The notes under the pieces were generated by a model. The model made no database searches. It worked only from the letters and a program-made list of their open reading frames with translations, and had not been told where the DNA came from. Positions 8,497 through 17,655 of a stretch of DNA of 64,000 bases are shown in pieces (the first letter of the stretch is position 1; the number at the start of each line of letters is the position of its first letter). Origin of the DNA: Flammeovirgaceae bacterium UBA5585 (GTDB lineage Bacteria > Bacteroidota > Bacteroidia > Cytophagales > Cyclobacteriaceae); contig DILT01000010.1 of the NCBI GenBank assembly GCA_002425185.1, positions 124,001 through 188,000 on the forward strand. Direction: 5' to 3'. Both the position numbers and the translations under genes were made by a program.

Positions 8497-9000
8497 TTAA
8501 TTAAAAACAAAAGTCCAGTTGCCGTTAACAGCTTCTGTTCTTCCGGCTGCGCCTGCGTAATCACAAGACGTACAAATTAAATCTGAAATGGTAAGCTGCC
8601 CGGAACTATTAATGGTGTAAACCATAGGAACACCATCATTTCTTACCAATGATCCACTGTCGCCTGTGCCGATATTTACGAAAGACCATGTTCCGTTTGC
8701 AGGCCAGGGGCTGGGTGTTGGTCTTGCACCAGAAACTGAAAAATTATACGGTCCATTGGGGGCATTGCTGTTAAATGTTCCAGTAATGGTTAGCTTGAAA
8801 TTGGTAAAATCTCCGGTTCTATTGGCACCACCCAGGCTTGCACTTACAATATTCCAGGTTTTTGAAAGTTTACCGAGTTGTATTTCCTGGGCTGATTTTT
8901 CCGGGTCATCTCCGCCACAATTACTCATTAAAACAACGGCACTCACCAAAACCACTAAAGAAACCGTTCTTGCCAATACTTTCATTATCATTTTATTCAT
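8497..9000 (-). CDS. Putative lipoprotein of unknown function
   Basis: 167 residues from ATG 9000, chosen because it puts a compact lipoprotein signal at the N-terminus (MNKMIMKVLARTVSLVVLVS, lipobox MSNC). The upstream ATG at 9063 would add a second hydrophobic stretch before it. After the Cys comes GGDDPEK, a typical outer-membrane export-prone linker in Bacteroidota. Then come LSKTWNIVSASLGG and repeated beta-strand-like pieces ending in NGNWTFVFN. This resembles lipocalin-like or DUF5004-like secreted domains, but I cannot assign it firmly. It stands alone between the mutS2 terminator and the lpx operon. Confidence 0.65.
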   Translation of the reverse strand: MNKMIMKVLARTVSLVVLVSAVVLMSNCGGDDPEKSAQEIQLGKLSKTWNIVSASLGGANRTGDFTNFKLTITGTFNSNAPNGPYNFSVSGARPTPSPWPANGTWSFVNIGTGDSGSLVRNDGVPMVYTINSSGQLTISDLICTSCDYAGAAGRTEAVNGNWTFVFN

Positions 9001-9113
9001 GTTAAAGATTACGAATTTGGGGTTTATAAGGCACAAAATCAAACCAAAATGGTTGAAATGCAAATTTTACGGGGGTTTATCGGTTTAAATCGGTTGTTGT
9101 AACCCATATAACG

Positions 9114-9758
9114 TCAACCTGCCTTGGTTGGTACCTGTTTGTAGTCCATTACATCTATTATTTCGGCATCCCTGGGATATTCATCGGCCTGGTTAGAGGC
9201 TATAAAAACCAGCCGGTTGCTGGTCTGCTTGTTCAGTTGGTTAAGGTACCACTCCAATGCCTGCCTGTCGAGGTTGGTGCCCGGCTCATCCAGAAACAAC
9301 ACCGGGGTATCGGTATAAAACGCCAGCCCAAGTTTCAAACGTTGCTTCATGCCGGAAGAAAAGTTGGCTATAAATTTCTTATGCGCATGTTCCAGGTACA
9401 TGGCCTCCAGTACCTGTTCAGGAACATAGCCGGGTTTAATCGGTTTAGTTTTAAAATGAAATTCTACCTGTTCCCGTAAGGTGAATTCGTCAATCAGGTC
9501 CATATAGGGTGTGGCTACCGAAACCAGTGGATATATCTCATCCACCTCAATCGCTGTCTGATCTTTCTTATAGGTTAGTTTTCCTGAGCTTGACGGCAGC
9601 TGTCCCCATAAAACTTGTAAAAGGGTTGATTTGCCTGAGCCGTTAGGTCCGGTTATGGCGTAAGTTTTTCCTTGCTGAAAAGTAAAGGTGAGGTCGCGAA
9701 AAATCCATTCGCGGTTATAACGTTTACTGAGTGCTTCGGTTGAAATGGTGATGCCCAT
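9114..9758 (-). CDS. ABC transporter ATP-binding protein (orphan)
   Basis: 214 residues forming a single complete ABC nucleotide-binding domain: Walker A GPNGSGKS near residue 38, signature NFSSGMKQRLKLG, and Walker B VLFLDEPGTNLD. There is no membrane domain, and no permease gene is next to it. It starts 5 bases after lpxA, so it is the last gene of the lpxD, lpxC-fabZ, lpxA operon. The closest general type is the small ABC ATPases resembling CcmA or LptB. The placement suggests an envelope export role, but the partner and substrate are unknown. Confidence 0.85.
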   Translation of the reverse strand: MGITISTEALSKRYNREWIFRDLTFTFQQGKTYAITGPNGSGKSTLLQVLWGQLPSSSGKLTYKKDQTAIEVDEIYPLVSVATPYMDLIDEFTLREQVEFHFKTKPIKPGYVPEQVLEAMYLEHAHKKFIANFSSGMKQRLKLGLAFYTDTPVLFLDEPGTNLDRQALEWYLNQLNKQTSNRLVFIASNQADEYPRDAEIIDVMDYKQVPTKAG

Positions 9759-9763
9759 TTTGG

Positions 9764-10552
9764 TCAGTCGCCTAAGCCGTAACCCTTCATAATGCCGCGT
9801 TCCGATTTGCTGATGAAATCAATGATGTAATCGCGTTCAGCACTGGCCGGAATGGTCTCGGCTATAATATCAAGGGCTTTGGTGTTGTTAATGCCCTTCA
9901 TGAAAATGTAGCGGTAGATTTCCTGTATCTCAGAAATCTTTTCGGAAGTAAATCCTCTTCTTCTTAAACCAACAGAATTAATGCCGGCATACGCCAAAGG
10001 CTCGCGTGCCGCTTTAGTATAAGGCGGAACATCTTTGCGCACCAGCGAACCTCCGGAAATCATAACGTGAGCGCCCACCTTCACAAACTGATGCAACGCG
10101 CTGGCACCACCGATAATCGCCCAGTCATCGATGGTTACGTGGCCGGCAACCTGTACGGTGTTAACCAAAATACAATTGTTGCCGATCAGGCAATCGTGTG
10201 CTACGTGCACATAGGCCATGAGCAGGCAGTTGTTGCCGATAACCGTTTTGAATTTATCGTGTGTGCCGCGGCTGATGGTTACGAATTCGCGAATGACGGT
10301 GTTATCGCCAATAAAAGTTTCAGTTTCCTCGCCCGCAAATTTTAAATCTTGTGGAATGGCTGAGATGGAGGCGCCCGGATACACTTTTACATTTTTGCCC
10401 AATCGTGCACCATCGAAAATAACTACGTTGGGGCCTATCCAACAACCATCGCCAATCACAACATTTTTGCCAATGGTTGCAAAGGGTTCAATAATTACGT
10501 TCGCGCCAATTTTAGCATCGGGGTGAACGTTGGCTAGTGGATGATAACTCAT
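9764..10552 (-). CDS. lpxA: UDP-N-acetylglucosamine acyltransferase LpxA
   Basis: 262 residues, normal LpxA length. It is a left-handed beta-helix of hexapeptide repeats (I/V-G-x-N/D-x-x pattern through most of the first 190 residues) with a helical C-terminus. The catalytic His region is seen in YVHVAHDCLIGNN. LpxA transfers a 3-hydroxyacyl chain from ACP to UDP-GlcNAc, the first step of lipid A synthesis. It overlaps the LpxC-FabZ gene by 4 bases (ATGA), and the ABC ATPase follows 5 bases later. The order matches other Bacteroidota lpx operons. Confidence 0.95.
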   Translation of the reverse strand: MSYHPLANVHPDAKIGANVIIEPFATIGKNVVIGDGCWIGPNVVIFDGARLGKNVKVYPGASISAIPQDLKFAGEETETFIGDNTVIREFVTISRGTHDKFKTVIGNNCLLMAYVHVAHDCLIGNNCILVNTVQVAGHVTIDDWAIIGGASALHQFVKVGAHVMISGGSLVRKDVPPYTKAAREPLAYAGINSVGLRRRGFTSEKISEIQEIYRYIFMKGINNTKALDIIAETIPASAERDYIIDFISKSERGIMKGYGLGD

Positions 10553-11946
10553 GAATCTTTACGGACAATGCTGGCGGTCATGGTGCCTTCACAAACCAGT
10601 GTATTACCAACAAATGCACGACCATACATTTTTGCAATACCACGCTTAATGGGTATAACCAGATCGCATTGAATAACCAATGTATCGCCCGGTAATACCA
10701 TTTTTCTAAACCTGAAATTTTCGATGCCCAAAAAGTACGTCCAGTAGTTTTCCGGATCCGGCACGGTGTTCATTACCAATATACCACCGATCTGCGCCAT
10801 AGCTTCTACTTGCAATACACCCGGCATAACGGGGTTGCCTGGAAAGTGCCCCTGGAAGAAAGGCTCGTTGGCGGTAACGTTTTTTACCCCGGCAACACTT
10901 TCATTATCGAGGTAAATAATCTTATCGATCAATAAAAAGGGATAACGGTGCGGAAGGGTTTGCCTTATTTTGTTGATGTCCATTACCGGAGGAAGACTGG
11001 GGTTGTATTTTGGCCTTCCCTGCTTGTCGGCCTCAGCCATCGCCTTCTTCAATTTCTTGGCAAAGGCTACGTTGGCTGCATGGCCCGGACGGGCTGCCAA
11101 TACCTGTGCCTTTAGCGGTCTTCCGGCCAACGCTAAATCACCTACGATGTCCAGTAGTTTATGGCGAGCTGGTTCGTTTTTATAACGAAGTTCAATATTG
11201 TTTAAGATGCCTTCATGCTTCACGGAAACTTTAGGCTTTCCAAGCATTTTGGCAATGTTCGCCAGTTCATCTTCTTTTACAACGCGATCAACAATTACAA
11301 TAGCGTTATTCAAATCCCCACCACGAATGAGGTTGTTCTTGTAAAGCATCTCCAGTTCATGCAAAAAGCAGAAGGTGCGGCATGAAGCAATTTCTTTTTC
11401 AAACTGCCGGATGTCGGTAATCGAAGCATGCTGACTGCCCAGTACGGGTGAGTTGTAATCGATCATCACCGTAACGCGATAGTCATCCAGCGGAAGGGCT
11501 GCGATTTCTACATTACGTGCCGTTTCTCTATAGAACAGGGGCTCCTGTACTTCAAAAAAATCGCGCAAAGCATTTTGTTCCTCTGTTCCTGCAGACTTAA
11601 GCGTTTCTACAAATTGAATAGAACTGCCATCCATAATGGGGCACTCAGGGCCATCAATCTGAATAAGCACATTGTCAATTTCAAGGCCTACCAGGGCAGC
11701 CAGCGTGTGTTCAATGGTGCTTACTCGCGCTCCACTTTGTTCTATGGTTGTTCCGCGCGAAACGTCAACTACATTGTCGCAGTCGGCATCAATAATGGGC
11801 GAACCCGGTAAATCAGTACGTTGAAACTTGAGGCCGTGGTTGGGTTTAGCCGGTAAAAAGGTAACGTTGGTTTTGGCGCCTGTGTGAAGGCCCACACCTG
11901 ACAGCGATACCGATTTTTCAATTGTCTGTTGTTTAATATTCTGCAT
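10549..11946 (-). CDS. Bifunctional LpxC deacetylase / FabZ dehydratase
   Basis: 465 residues. The first ~300 are LpxC, the zinc-dependent UDP-3-O-acyl-GlcNAc deacetylase (SLSGVGLHTG start; zinc-ligand regions STIEHTLAALVG and HKLLDIVGD). The last ~150 are FabZ, the 3-hydroxyacyl-ACP dehydratase, with the catalytic His in GHFPGNPVMPGVLQVE. The fusion is a Bacteroidota hallmark and ties lipid A flux to fatty-acid synthesis. ATG 11946 is the start: a complete promoter lies at 11965-11997, so the longer frame from 12027 would begin upstream of the transcript. Its stop overlaps the lpxA start. Confidence 0.95.
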   Translation of the reverse strand: MQNIKQQTIEKSVSLSGVGLHTGAKTNVTFLPAKPNHGLKFQRTDLPGSPIIDADCDNVVDVSRGTTIEQSGARVSTIEHTLAALVGLEIDNVLIQIDGPECPIMDGSSIQFVETLKSAGTEEQNALRDFFEVQEPLFYRETARNVEIAALPLDDYRVTVMIDYNSPVLGSQHASITDIRQFEKEIASCRTFCFLHELEMLYKNNLIRGGDLNNAIVIVDRVVKEDELANIAKMLGKPKVSVKHEGILNNIELRYKNEPARHKLLDIVGDLALAGRPLKAQVLAARPGHAANVAFAKKLKKAMAEADKQGRPKYNPSLPPVMDINKIRQTLPHRYPFLLIDKIIYLDNESVAGVKNVTANEPFFQGHFPGNPVMPGVLQVEAMAQIGGILVMNTVPDPENYWTYFLGIENFRFRKMVLPGDTLVIQCDLVIPIKRGIAKMYGRAFVGNTLVCEGTMTASIVRKDS

Positions 11947-11964
11947 GCTTCGCGTAAAAGATCG

Positions 11965-11997
11965 CAAATTTAACCCCGAATAGGGGGATAATCCAAA
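11965..11997 (-). promoter_or_regulatory. Bacteroidota-type promoter for lpxC-fabZ
   Basis: Read on the minus strand: TTTG at 11997-11994, a 21-base spacer, then TAAATTTG at 11972-11965. Both boxes match the TTTG / TAnnTTTG consensus exactly. The predicted transcript start is about 10 bases before the ATG at 11946, so the leader is very short. Confidence 0.7.
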
Positions 11998-12047
11998 CGG
12001 GGTGAATAGATGGCCTGTGGGGCCCAAATAGGGTAGTTATCGGTGAA

Positions 12048-13124
12048 TTATTGACTTAAGGAATCCTGATTTACAGGGGTATCCTGCCCGGAGCCCTGGA
12101 TCATTTTCTCCAGTTGCCGCAGACGGTCGTTCAGGTCGGGGAGTTTTTTAAATACTGCATACGACCTGAAGTAGTCTTTAACATCAAATACCGGATAGCC
12201 AATGAGTTTCTGGCCTTCTTCCTTAATGGATTTGGATATGCCACCCTGCGCGCCAATGCTGGTGTTATTGGCGATGAAGAGGTGTCCGGCAATACCAACC
12301 TGCCCTGCTATCACACAATGCTCACCTAATTTGGTGGAACCTGAAATTCCGGTTTGGGCGGCAATAACGGTGTTCTTTCCAACTTCCACATTGTGGGCAA
12401 TCTGAATAAGGTTGTCCAGTTTAACACCCTGACGAATAACCGTTGAGTCGCCATACATGGTAGCGCAATCAATTACGGTGTTAGCTCCGATAACTACATC
12501 ATCTTCAATAATCACGTTGCCCATTTGTGGAATGGATTTGTAGGTTCCATCACTTTGCGGTGCAAAGCCGAAACCATCGCTGCCTACTACAGTACCGGCA
12601 TGCAGCACACAGTTGTTACCGATTTTTGTATCGGCATAGAGTTTAACGTTAGGATGCAGAATAACATTATTGCCGATCACTACATTATCGCCTACAAAAA
12701 CATGCGGATAGATTTTAACATTGTCGCCAATCTTAACATTATGACCGATGTAGGAGAAGGCCCCGCGGTAAATATTTTTTCCGGCAACACTTTTGTTTCC
12801 CATAAAACTCGGTTCTTCAATTCCGGTTTTCTGAAAGCTCATCATCTTGTGGTACTCTTCCAGTAATTGGGTGAAGCTGTTATACGGATCGGCAACTAAA
12901 ATGAGGGTTGCCTTAATTTCTTTCCGGGGGGTAAAATCTTTACTTACTATAACGGCCGATGCCTGGGTAGTGTAGATATAGTTTTCGTATTTCGGATTCG
13001 ATAAAAATGCAATTTGACCGGGCTTTGCATCCTGAATTTTGGCCAGCATATTTATTTTACCCTGGCCATCACCCTTTACCTCTCCGCCAAGCATAGCGGC
13101 TATCTGACTAATCGTAAATTCCAT
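12048..13124 (-). CDS. lpxD: UDP-3-O-acylglucosamine N-acyltransferase LpxD
   Basis: 358 residues: an N-terminal uridine-binding domain (about 1-100, with AFLSNPKYENY), then a long hexapeptide-repeat beta helix and a helical tail. LpxD adds the N-linked acyl chain in the third step of lipid A synthesis. The GNNCVLHAGTVVGSDGFGFAP segment and the later IAHNVEVGKN stretch, with the likely catalytic His, are diagnostic. It is first in the lpx set. A 101-bp gap with its own promoter separates it from lpxC-fabZ, so the two can be transcribed separately. Confidence 0.95.
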   Translation of the reverse strand: MEFTISQIAAMLGGEVKGDGQGKINMLAKIQDAKPGQIAFLSNPKYENYIYTTQASAVIVSKDFTPRKEIKATLILVADPYNSFTQLLEEYHKMMSFQKTGIEEPSFMGNKSVAGKNIYRGAFSYIGHNVKIGDNVKIYPHVFVGDNVVIGNNVILHPNVKLYADTKIGNNCVLHAGTVVGSDGFGFAPQSDGTYKSIPQMGNVIIEDDVVIGANTVIDCATMYGDSTVIRQGVKLDNLIQIAHNVEVGKNTVIAAQTGISGSTKLGEHCVIAGQVGIAGHLFIANNTSIGAQGGISKSIKEEGQKLIGYPVFDVKDYFRSYAVFKKLPDLNDRLRQLEKMIQGSGQDTPVNQDSLSQ

Positions 13125-13165
13125 GGGGTGATCGGGTCAAGGGTCAATGGTTATGCATGGTACGT

Positions 13166-14392
13166 TTACAAATATACATTTTTAGGCCAGCAGAGGTAGT
13201 TTTTTTTAACGATTTTACTAATGGCTTTTATACTGGGCAAGTCGGACGCCTGGGCGATATCCACTACCTCGCCTGTCTTCATCAATACATTTATTTTTTG
13301 ACCTTCCGTGTACGCTTCATTGGTAACTACACCGTGTGAGAACAGGTAGGGAGACTCCGAACGGAGGGTGCCAAACGTTTTGGAAATGCCCGTTCGCACT
13401 TTTTCCAGTTGTGTTTTTTTTATGGGCTCGCTGCTTAAAACAACCTGGAATAGCTTGCGCTCATACAACATGGTGGAAAGTGTAGCCAGGATAAAATCAT
13501 CATGGTTCAACCAGAATTTTATGGCGCCCCAAATGTCCTCATCATCCAACCGGCCAAAGTAAGCAAGTGTTTCGCGATGATCTTTAAAGTCGTGAAGTGT
13601 AACACTGTGCTTAAGGAAATAGGTTAGTGCCTCGCTGGCCGGAATATTTTCCCCGGCCTTTACCAGGTGTTGGGCACGCCTGATCAGGTTAACGACCATA
13701 CGTTCCGCGCTCACGGTTGTTTTGTGCAGGTATACCTGCCAGTACATGAGCCTGCGGGCATTCAAAAAGTTTTCGATGCTGTAAATACCTTTTTCTTCCA
13801 CTACCAGTTGGTCGTGGTGCACGGTAAGCATGGCTACAATCCGGTCAACACCAATAGTGCCTTCGGGTACACCGCTAAAGAAGCAATCGCGCATGAGGTA
13901 GTCCAGTCGGTCAATATCCAACTGGCTGGCGATGAGTTGGTGAAAAAATTTTCGGTTGTAGCTGTTTTGAAAAATCTTTAAAGCCAGGGTAAGCGCGCCA
14001 TTAAATTCCTGGTTCAACTGTTGCATAAACAGGTAGGAAATACTTTCGTGTTTTATTCCGGTAAGCAATGAATCTTCCAGTGCGTGTGAAAATGGTCCAT
14101 GCCCCAGATCATGTAAAAGAACGGCAATCAATGAGGCCTCGTATTCCTCTTCGGTGATGTGAACTCCTTTTGAACGCAGGCTATCCAATACCCTGCCCAT
14201 CAGGTGCAGCGCACCCAGGGCATGTTGGAAGCGCGTGTGCTGTGCCGAAGGATAAACAAAGTCGGTTAGGCCCAGTTGCTTGATGTGGCGCAGCCGCTGA
14301 AACCACGGATGCTGAATAATATCGAAAATCAGTTCACCGGGAATTTTAATAAACCCGTAAACCGGATCGTTGATTATCTTCTTTTTGTTCAA
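13166..14392 (-). CDS. HD-domain phosphohydrolase (dGTPase/SAMHD1-like)
   Basis: 408 residues. The metal-binding HD signature is complete: LRHIKQLG and TRFQHALGALHL near the N-terminus, then LLHDLGHGPFSHALE, and later SQLDIDRLDYLMRD, the usual fourth ligand region. This is the SAMHD1/YdhJ-like branch, in which proteins hydrolyse dNTPs or related nucleotides; the exact substrate is not predictable. It is divergent from porX across a 40-bp gap and precedes lpxD by about 40 bp in the same direction, so read-through into lpxD is possible. Confidence 0.88.
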   Translation of the reverse strand: MNKKKIINDPVYGFIKIPGELIFDIIQHPWFQRLRHIKQLGLTDFVYPSAQHTRFQHALGALHLMGRVLDSLRSKGVHITEEEYEASLIAVLLHDLGHGPFSHALEDSLLTGIKHESISYLFMQQLNQEFNGALTLALKIFQNSYNRKFFHQLIASQLDIDRLDYLMRDCFFSGVPEGTIGVDRIVAMLTVHHDQLVVEEKGIYSIENFLNARRLMYWQVYLHKTTVSAERMVVNLIRRAQHLVKAGENIPASEALTYFLKHSVTLHDFKDHRETLAYFGRLDDEDIWGAIKFWLNHDDFILATLSTMLYERKLFQVVLSSEPIKKTQLEKVRTGISKTFGTLRSESPYLFSHGVVTNEAYTEGQKINVLMKTGEVVDIAQASDLPSIKAISKIVKKNYLCWPKNVYL

Positions 14393-14432
14393 GAGAGCGG
14401 TTGATATTCTTTACCTTAGTGAAAATTTTGAT

Positions 14433-15995
14433 ATGCAAAGATACAGCATTTTGTGGGCAGACGATGAGATAGACTTGCTCAAGCCTCATATTTTATTTTT
14501 GGAGCAACGGGGCTACGACATTACCCCGGTAAATAATGGTTCGGATGCCGTGGAGCTTTGTCAGGGTAAACATTTTGATGTTGTCTTTTTGGATGAGAAC
14601 ATGCCTGGACTTTCGGGCCTGGAGGCATTGGATCAGATTAAAGGTAATAAGCCCAATCTTCCGGTGGTGATGATCACCAAAAATGAGGAAGAACATATCA
14701 TGGAAGAAGCCATTGGTGCCCAGATTGCCGACTACCTCATCAAACCCCTTAACCCCAACCAAATTCTGCTCTCGGTTAAGAAAATTCTGGATAACAAAAG
14801 ATTAATTATTGAGAAAACCAATCTTTCTTACCAGCAGGAATTTCGCAAAATAAGTATGGCGTTCATGGATGACATGAACCATGAGCAATGGGCTGATATC
14901 TATAAAAAGTTAGTGCATTGGGAGCTTCAGCTTGACCAGTCGGATAACCAGGATATGCGTGAAGTACTGGAGGCTCAAAAAACAGAAGCCAATGCCAACT
15001 TTGCCAGGTTTATAATCCGAAATTATGACAGATGGCTTAATGATGGGAATGCCGATAAGCCTCTGCTTTCCCATCAGCTACTAAAGAAAAAAGTTTTACC
15101 CCTGGTGGGAAAGGATACCCCGGTGTTTTTAGTGCTCATCGATAATCTTAGGTTTGATCAATGGAAAATGATTGAACCGATCATTGATGATTACTTTACG
15201 GTCGACCAGGAGGAAACCTACTATTCAATTTTACCCACGACAACCGCTTATTCGCGTAACGCTATTTTCTCAGGGGTAATGCCAAGTGAAATGGCGAAGA
15301 GCCATCCCGATCTTTGGGTTGGCGAAGATGAAGATGAGGGAAAGAATAATTTTGAAGATGAATTTCTGGGCAAGCAACTCAAAAGAAATAACATCAATGT
15401 TAAATTCTCGTATACCAAAATAAAAAATCTTGACCAGGGTCGTGCCTTGGCGGATACGGTCAATAACCTTTTTCAAAATAACTTTAATGTTATCGTTTAT
15501 AATTTTGTGGATATGCTTTCGCATGCCCGCACCGATATGGCTATGATTCGGGAGTTGGCACCCGATGAGTCGGCTTATCGGTCTATCACCCGTTCATGGT
15601 TTATTCATTCACCTTTAATGGAAATTCTAAAAACCATATCCGAACGAAAGGCAAAAGTTATCATTACAACCGATCATGGAACGATTCGCGTAAAGCGACC
15701 TTTTAAAATTGTTGGCGACCGAAATGTTAATTCTAACTTACGCTATAAGCAAGGAAAAAACCTTGGCTTTGAAGGTGGCAAAGTGATGGAGGTTTCAAAG
15801 CCGGAAAGGCTTTTTCTTCCCAAAATGAATGTGTCAACCTCGTATGTGTTTGCCATAGAGGATCAATTCTTTGCCTACCCGAATAACTACAATTACTACG
15901 TAAATTTTTACAAGGATACCTTTCAGCATGGAGGTGTGAGTTTGGAAGAGATGATTATCCCTATAATTTTCTTAAATTCGAAAAATGCATCCTGA
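14433..15995 (+). CDS. porX: PorX-type response regulator / PglZ-domain phosphatase
   Basis: 520 residues from ATG 14433; the earlier ATG at 14370 lies inside the divergent HD gene and adds a non-homologous 21 residues. An N-terminal receiver domain has acidic D10-D11 and phosphoacceptor D54 in FLDENMPGL. A linker follows, then a C-terminal PglZ/alkaline-phosphatase-like domain with LVLIDNLRFDQW, the likely nucleophile Thr in PTTTAYSRNAIFSG, and TTDHG. In Porphyromonas, PorX with PorY controls the T9SS genes and hydrolyses oligonucleotides. No PorY kinase is adjacent. It overlaps tsaE by 11 bases. Confidence 0.93.
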   Translation: MQRYSILWADDEIDLLKPHILFLEQRGYDITPVNNGSDAVELCQGKHFDVVFLDENMPGLSGLEALDQIKGNKPNLPVVMITKNEEEHIMEEAIGAQIADYLIKPLNPNQILLSVKKILDNKRLIIEKTNLSYQQEFRKISMAFMDDMNHEQWADIYKKLVHWELQLDQSDNQDMREVLEAQKTEANANFARFIIRNYDRWLNDGNADKPLLSHQLLKKKVLPLVGKDTPVFLVLIDNLRFDQWKMIEPIIDDYFTVDQEETYYSILPTTTAYSRNAIFSGVMPSEMAKSHPDLWVGEDEDEGKNNFEDEFLGKQLKRNNINVKFSYTKIKNLDQGRALADTVNNLFQNNFNVIVYNFVDMLSHARTDMAMIRELAPDESAYRSITRSWFIHSPLMEILKTISERKAKVIITTDHGTIRVKRPFKIVGDRNVNSNLRYKQGKNLGFEGGKVMEVSKPERLFLPKMNVSTSYVFAIEDQFFAYPNNYNYYVNFYKDTFQHGGVSLEEMIIPIIFLNSKNAS

Positions 15996-16434
15996 TGTAA
16001 ACGTGCAGTCTGCCGTATTTCCTCATGTATCCCTTGCTGACCTTGAAAAAGTGGCCGCTGCGCTTATTGGATTAATGGGCAGTATCAGGGTATGTATTTT
16101 AACGGGTGAGATGGGTTCGGGTAAGACTACGTTGATAAAGGCTATTGGAAGGGTACTTGCGGTTGAGGATACCATGAGCAGCCCCACCTTTTCGCTGGTA
16201 AATGAATACCGCACAAAAGCGGGTAACAACGTATATCACTTCGATTTGTACCGGCTAAAATCAGAACAGGAAGCATTTGATGTTGGTGTGGAGGAGTACT
16301 TTTATTCCGGAAACTATTGTTTTGTGGAGTGGCCTGAGAAAGTTGGTGCCCTGTTGCCCGATACCTATGCCGAAATAAAAATTGAAGTAGTTGATAGTGC
16401 ACATCGGAAAATTGAATTCTTAATCCATGGCTGA
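15985..16434 (+). CDS. tsaE: tRNA threonylcarbamoyladenosine ATPase TsaE
   Basis: 149 residues. Walker A is GEMGSGKTT near residue 36, followed by the TsaE segments SSPTFSLVNEY, YHFDLYRL and FVEWPEKV. TsaE is the ATPase that drives turnover of the TsaB-TsaD complex in making t6A37 on ANN-reading tRNAs. It is coupled on both sides: it starts 11 bases inside porX and ends 8 bases inside the alanine dehydrogenase gene. The porX-tsaE-ald order is one I know from other Bacteroidota. Confidence 0.93.
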   Translation: MHPDVNVQSAVFPHVSLADLEKVAAALIGLMGSIRVCILTGEMGSGKTTLIKAIGRVLAVEDTMSSPTFSLVNEYRTKAGNNVYHFDLYRLKSEQEAFDVGVEEYFYSGNYCFVEWPEKVGALLPDTYAEIKIEVVDSAHRKIEFLIHG

Positions 16435-17650
16435 AAAAAAGAAAAGCGGATTTGAAACCCTGGCGCGCGCCAGCCTGGCACCACAAGAACAGTTGCTGGC
16501 GGTAAAAAAAGGAAAGCATTCATTTTTTATAGGACTACCGCGTGAAATTTCCTTGCAGGAAAACCGGTTAACCCTCACTCCGGATGCTGTAGCCTTGCTG
16601 GTTAACAACGGTCATGAAATTTGGGTGGAAACAAAAGCCGGTATTGGCTCAAAATTTACCGACCAGCAATACAGCGAAGCGGGTGCGAAAATTGTATTCT
16701 CCCCCCAGGAAGTTTATAAAGCAGATGTTATTCTGAAGATTGAACCACCCACATTAGATGAAATTGAATGGATGCATCCGGGGCAAACGCTTATTTCTGC
16801 TCTTCAGCTGGGACACCTGCAACAGGAGTTTGTTCAGGCGATGTGTAAAAAGAAAATTACAGCGTTGGCCTACGAATTCATTGAAGATAAAGTGGGGGGC
16901 ATGCCTATAGTAAGAGCCATGAGTGAAATTGCAGGAAGCAGTGTAATGCTTATTGCTGCTGAGTATTTAAGTACGGCCAACAATGGCAAGGGAGTTATTC
17001 TGGGCGGTATTACCGGAGTGCCTCCAACCAAGGTGGTTATTATTGGTGCCGGTACGGTGGCGGAGTATTCAGCCCGTGCGGCTTTGGGTATGGGTGCCGA
17101 TGTTCAGATTTTCGATAACCATCTGTATAAGTTAAGGAGAATAAAGCATCTGTTGGGACAACAGGTTTATACCTCAACCATTGATACCTTAACGTTAAGT
17201 GAATCACTCAAGTCGGCTGATGTTGTCATTGGCGCCTTACGGGCCGAAAAGGGCAGGGCGCGTATTATTATAACCGATGAGATGGTGAGCAAGATGCGCT
17301 CTGATTCGTTAATCATTGATCTTAGTATTGACCAGGGCGGGTGTGTGGAGACCTCAGAGATAACCACGCTGAAGAAGCCCGTGTTCAGAAAGTACGATGT
17401 AATTCATTACTGTGTACCTAATGTTGCCTCACGCGTAGCGCACACCGCCACTACTGCGCTGAGTAATATTTTCACACCAACTATTTTACGTGCGGCTGAA
17501 GAGGGTGGGGTGGAGCAGATGATTTATTCTTCAACCTGGTTTATGAAAGGCGTGTATACGTTTAAAGGCAGCCTAACGAATGAAGCGGTTGCACGTAAGT
17601 TTGGTATGAAGTTTAAGAATATTGAGTTGATAATTGCAGCACGATTTTAA
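16427..17650 (+). CDS. ald: Alanine dehydrogenase
   Basis: 407 residues, a little longer than typical Ald (about 370) because of an N-terminal extension of some 35 residues before the GLPREISLQENRLTLTP domain start. The Rossmann motif GAGTVAEYSA is intact, and the central KIEPPTLDE and later VPNVASRVAHTATTALSN segments match the Ald/PNT family. It interconverts L-alanine and pyruvate plus ammonia with NAD. The extension is the usual form in Bacteroidota homologues. The start overlaps tsaE by 8 bases. Confidence 0.9.
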   Translation: MAEKKKSGFETLARASLAPQEQLLAVKKGKHSFFIGLPREISLQENRLTLTPDAVALLVNNGHEIWVETKAGIGSKFTDQQYSEAGAKIVFSPQEVYKADVILKIEPPTLDEIEWMHPGQTLISALQLGHLQQEFVQAMCKKKITALAYEFIEDKVGGMPIVRAMSEIAGSSVMLIAAEYLSTANNGKGVILGGITGVPPTKVVIIGAGTVAEYSARAALGMGADVQIFDNHLYKLRRIKHLLGQQVYTSTIDTLTLSESLKSADVVIGALRAEKGRARIIITDEMVSKMRSDSLIIDLSIDQGGCVETSEITTLKKPVFRKYDVIHYCVPNVASRVAHTATTALSNIFTPTILRAAEEGGVEQMIYSSTWFMKGVYTFKGSLTNEAVARKFGMKFKNIELIIAARF

Positions 17651-17655
17651 TTGCT

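Noticed and set aside
11947..12027. Longer N-terminus for LpxC-FabZ
   Set aside because: An exact promoter lies inside the extension, so it would not be transcribed from that promoter.
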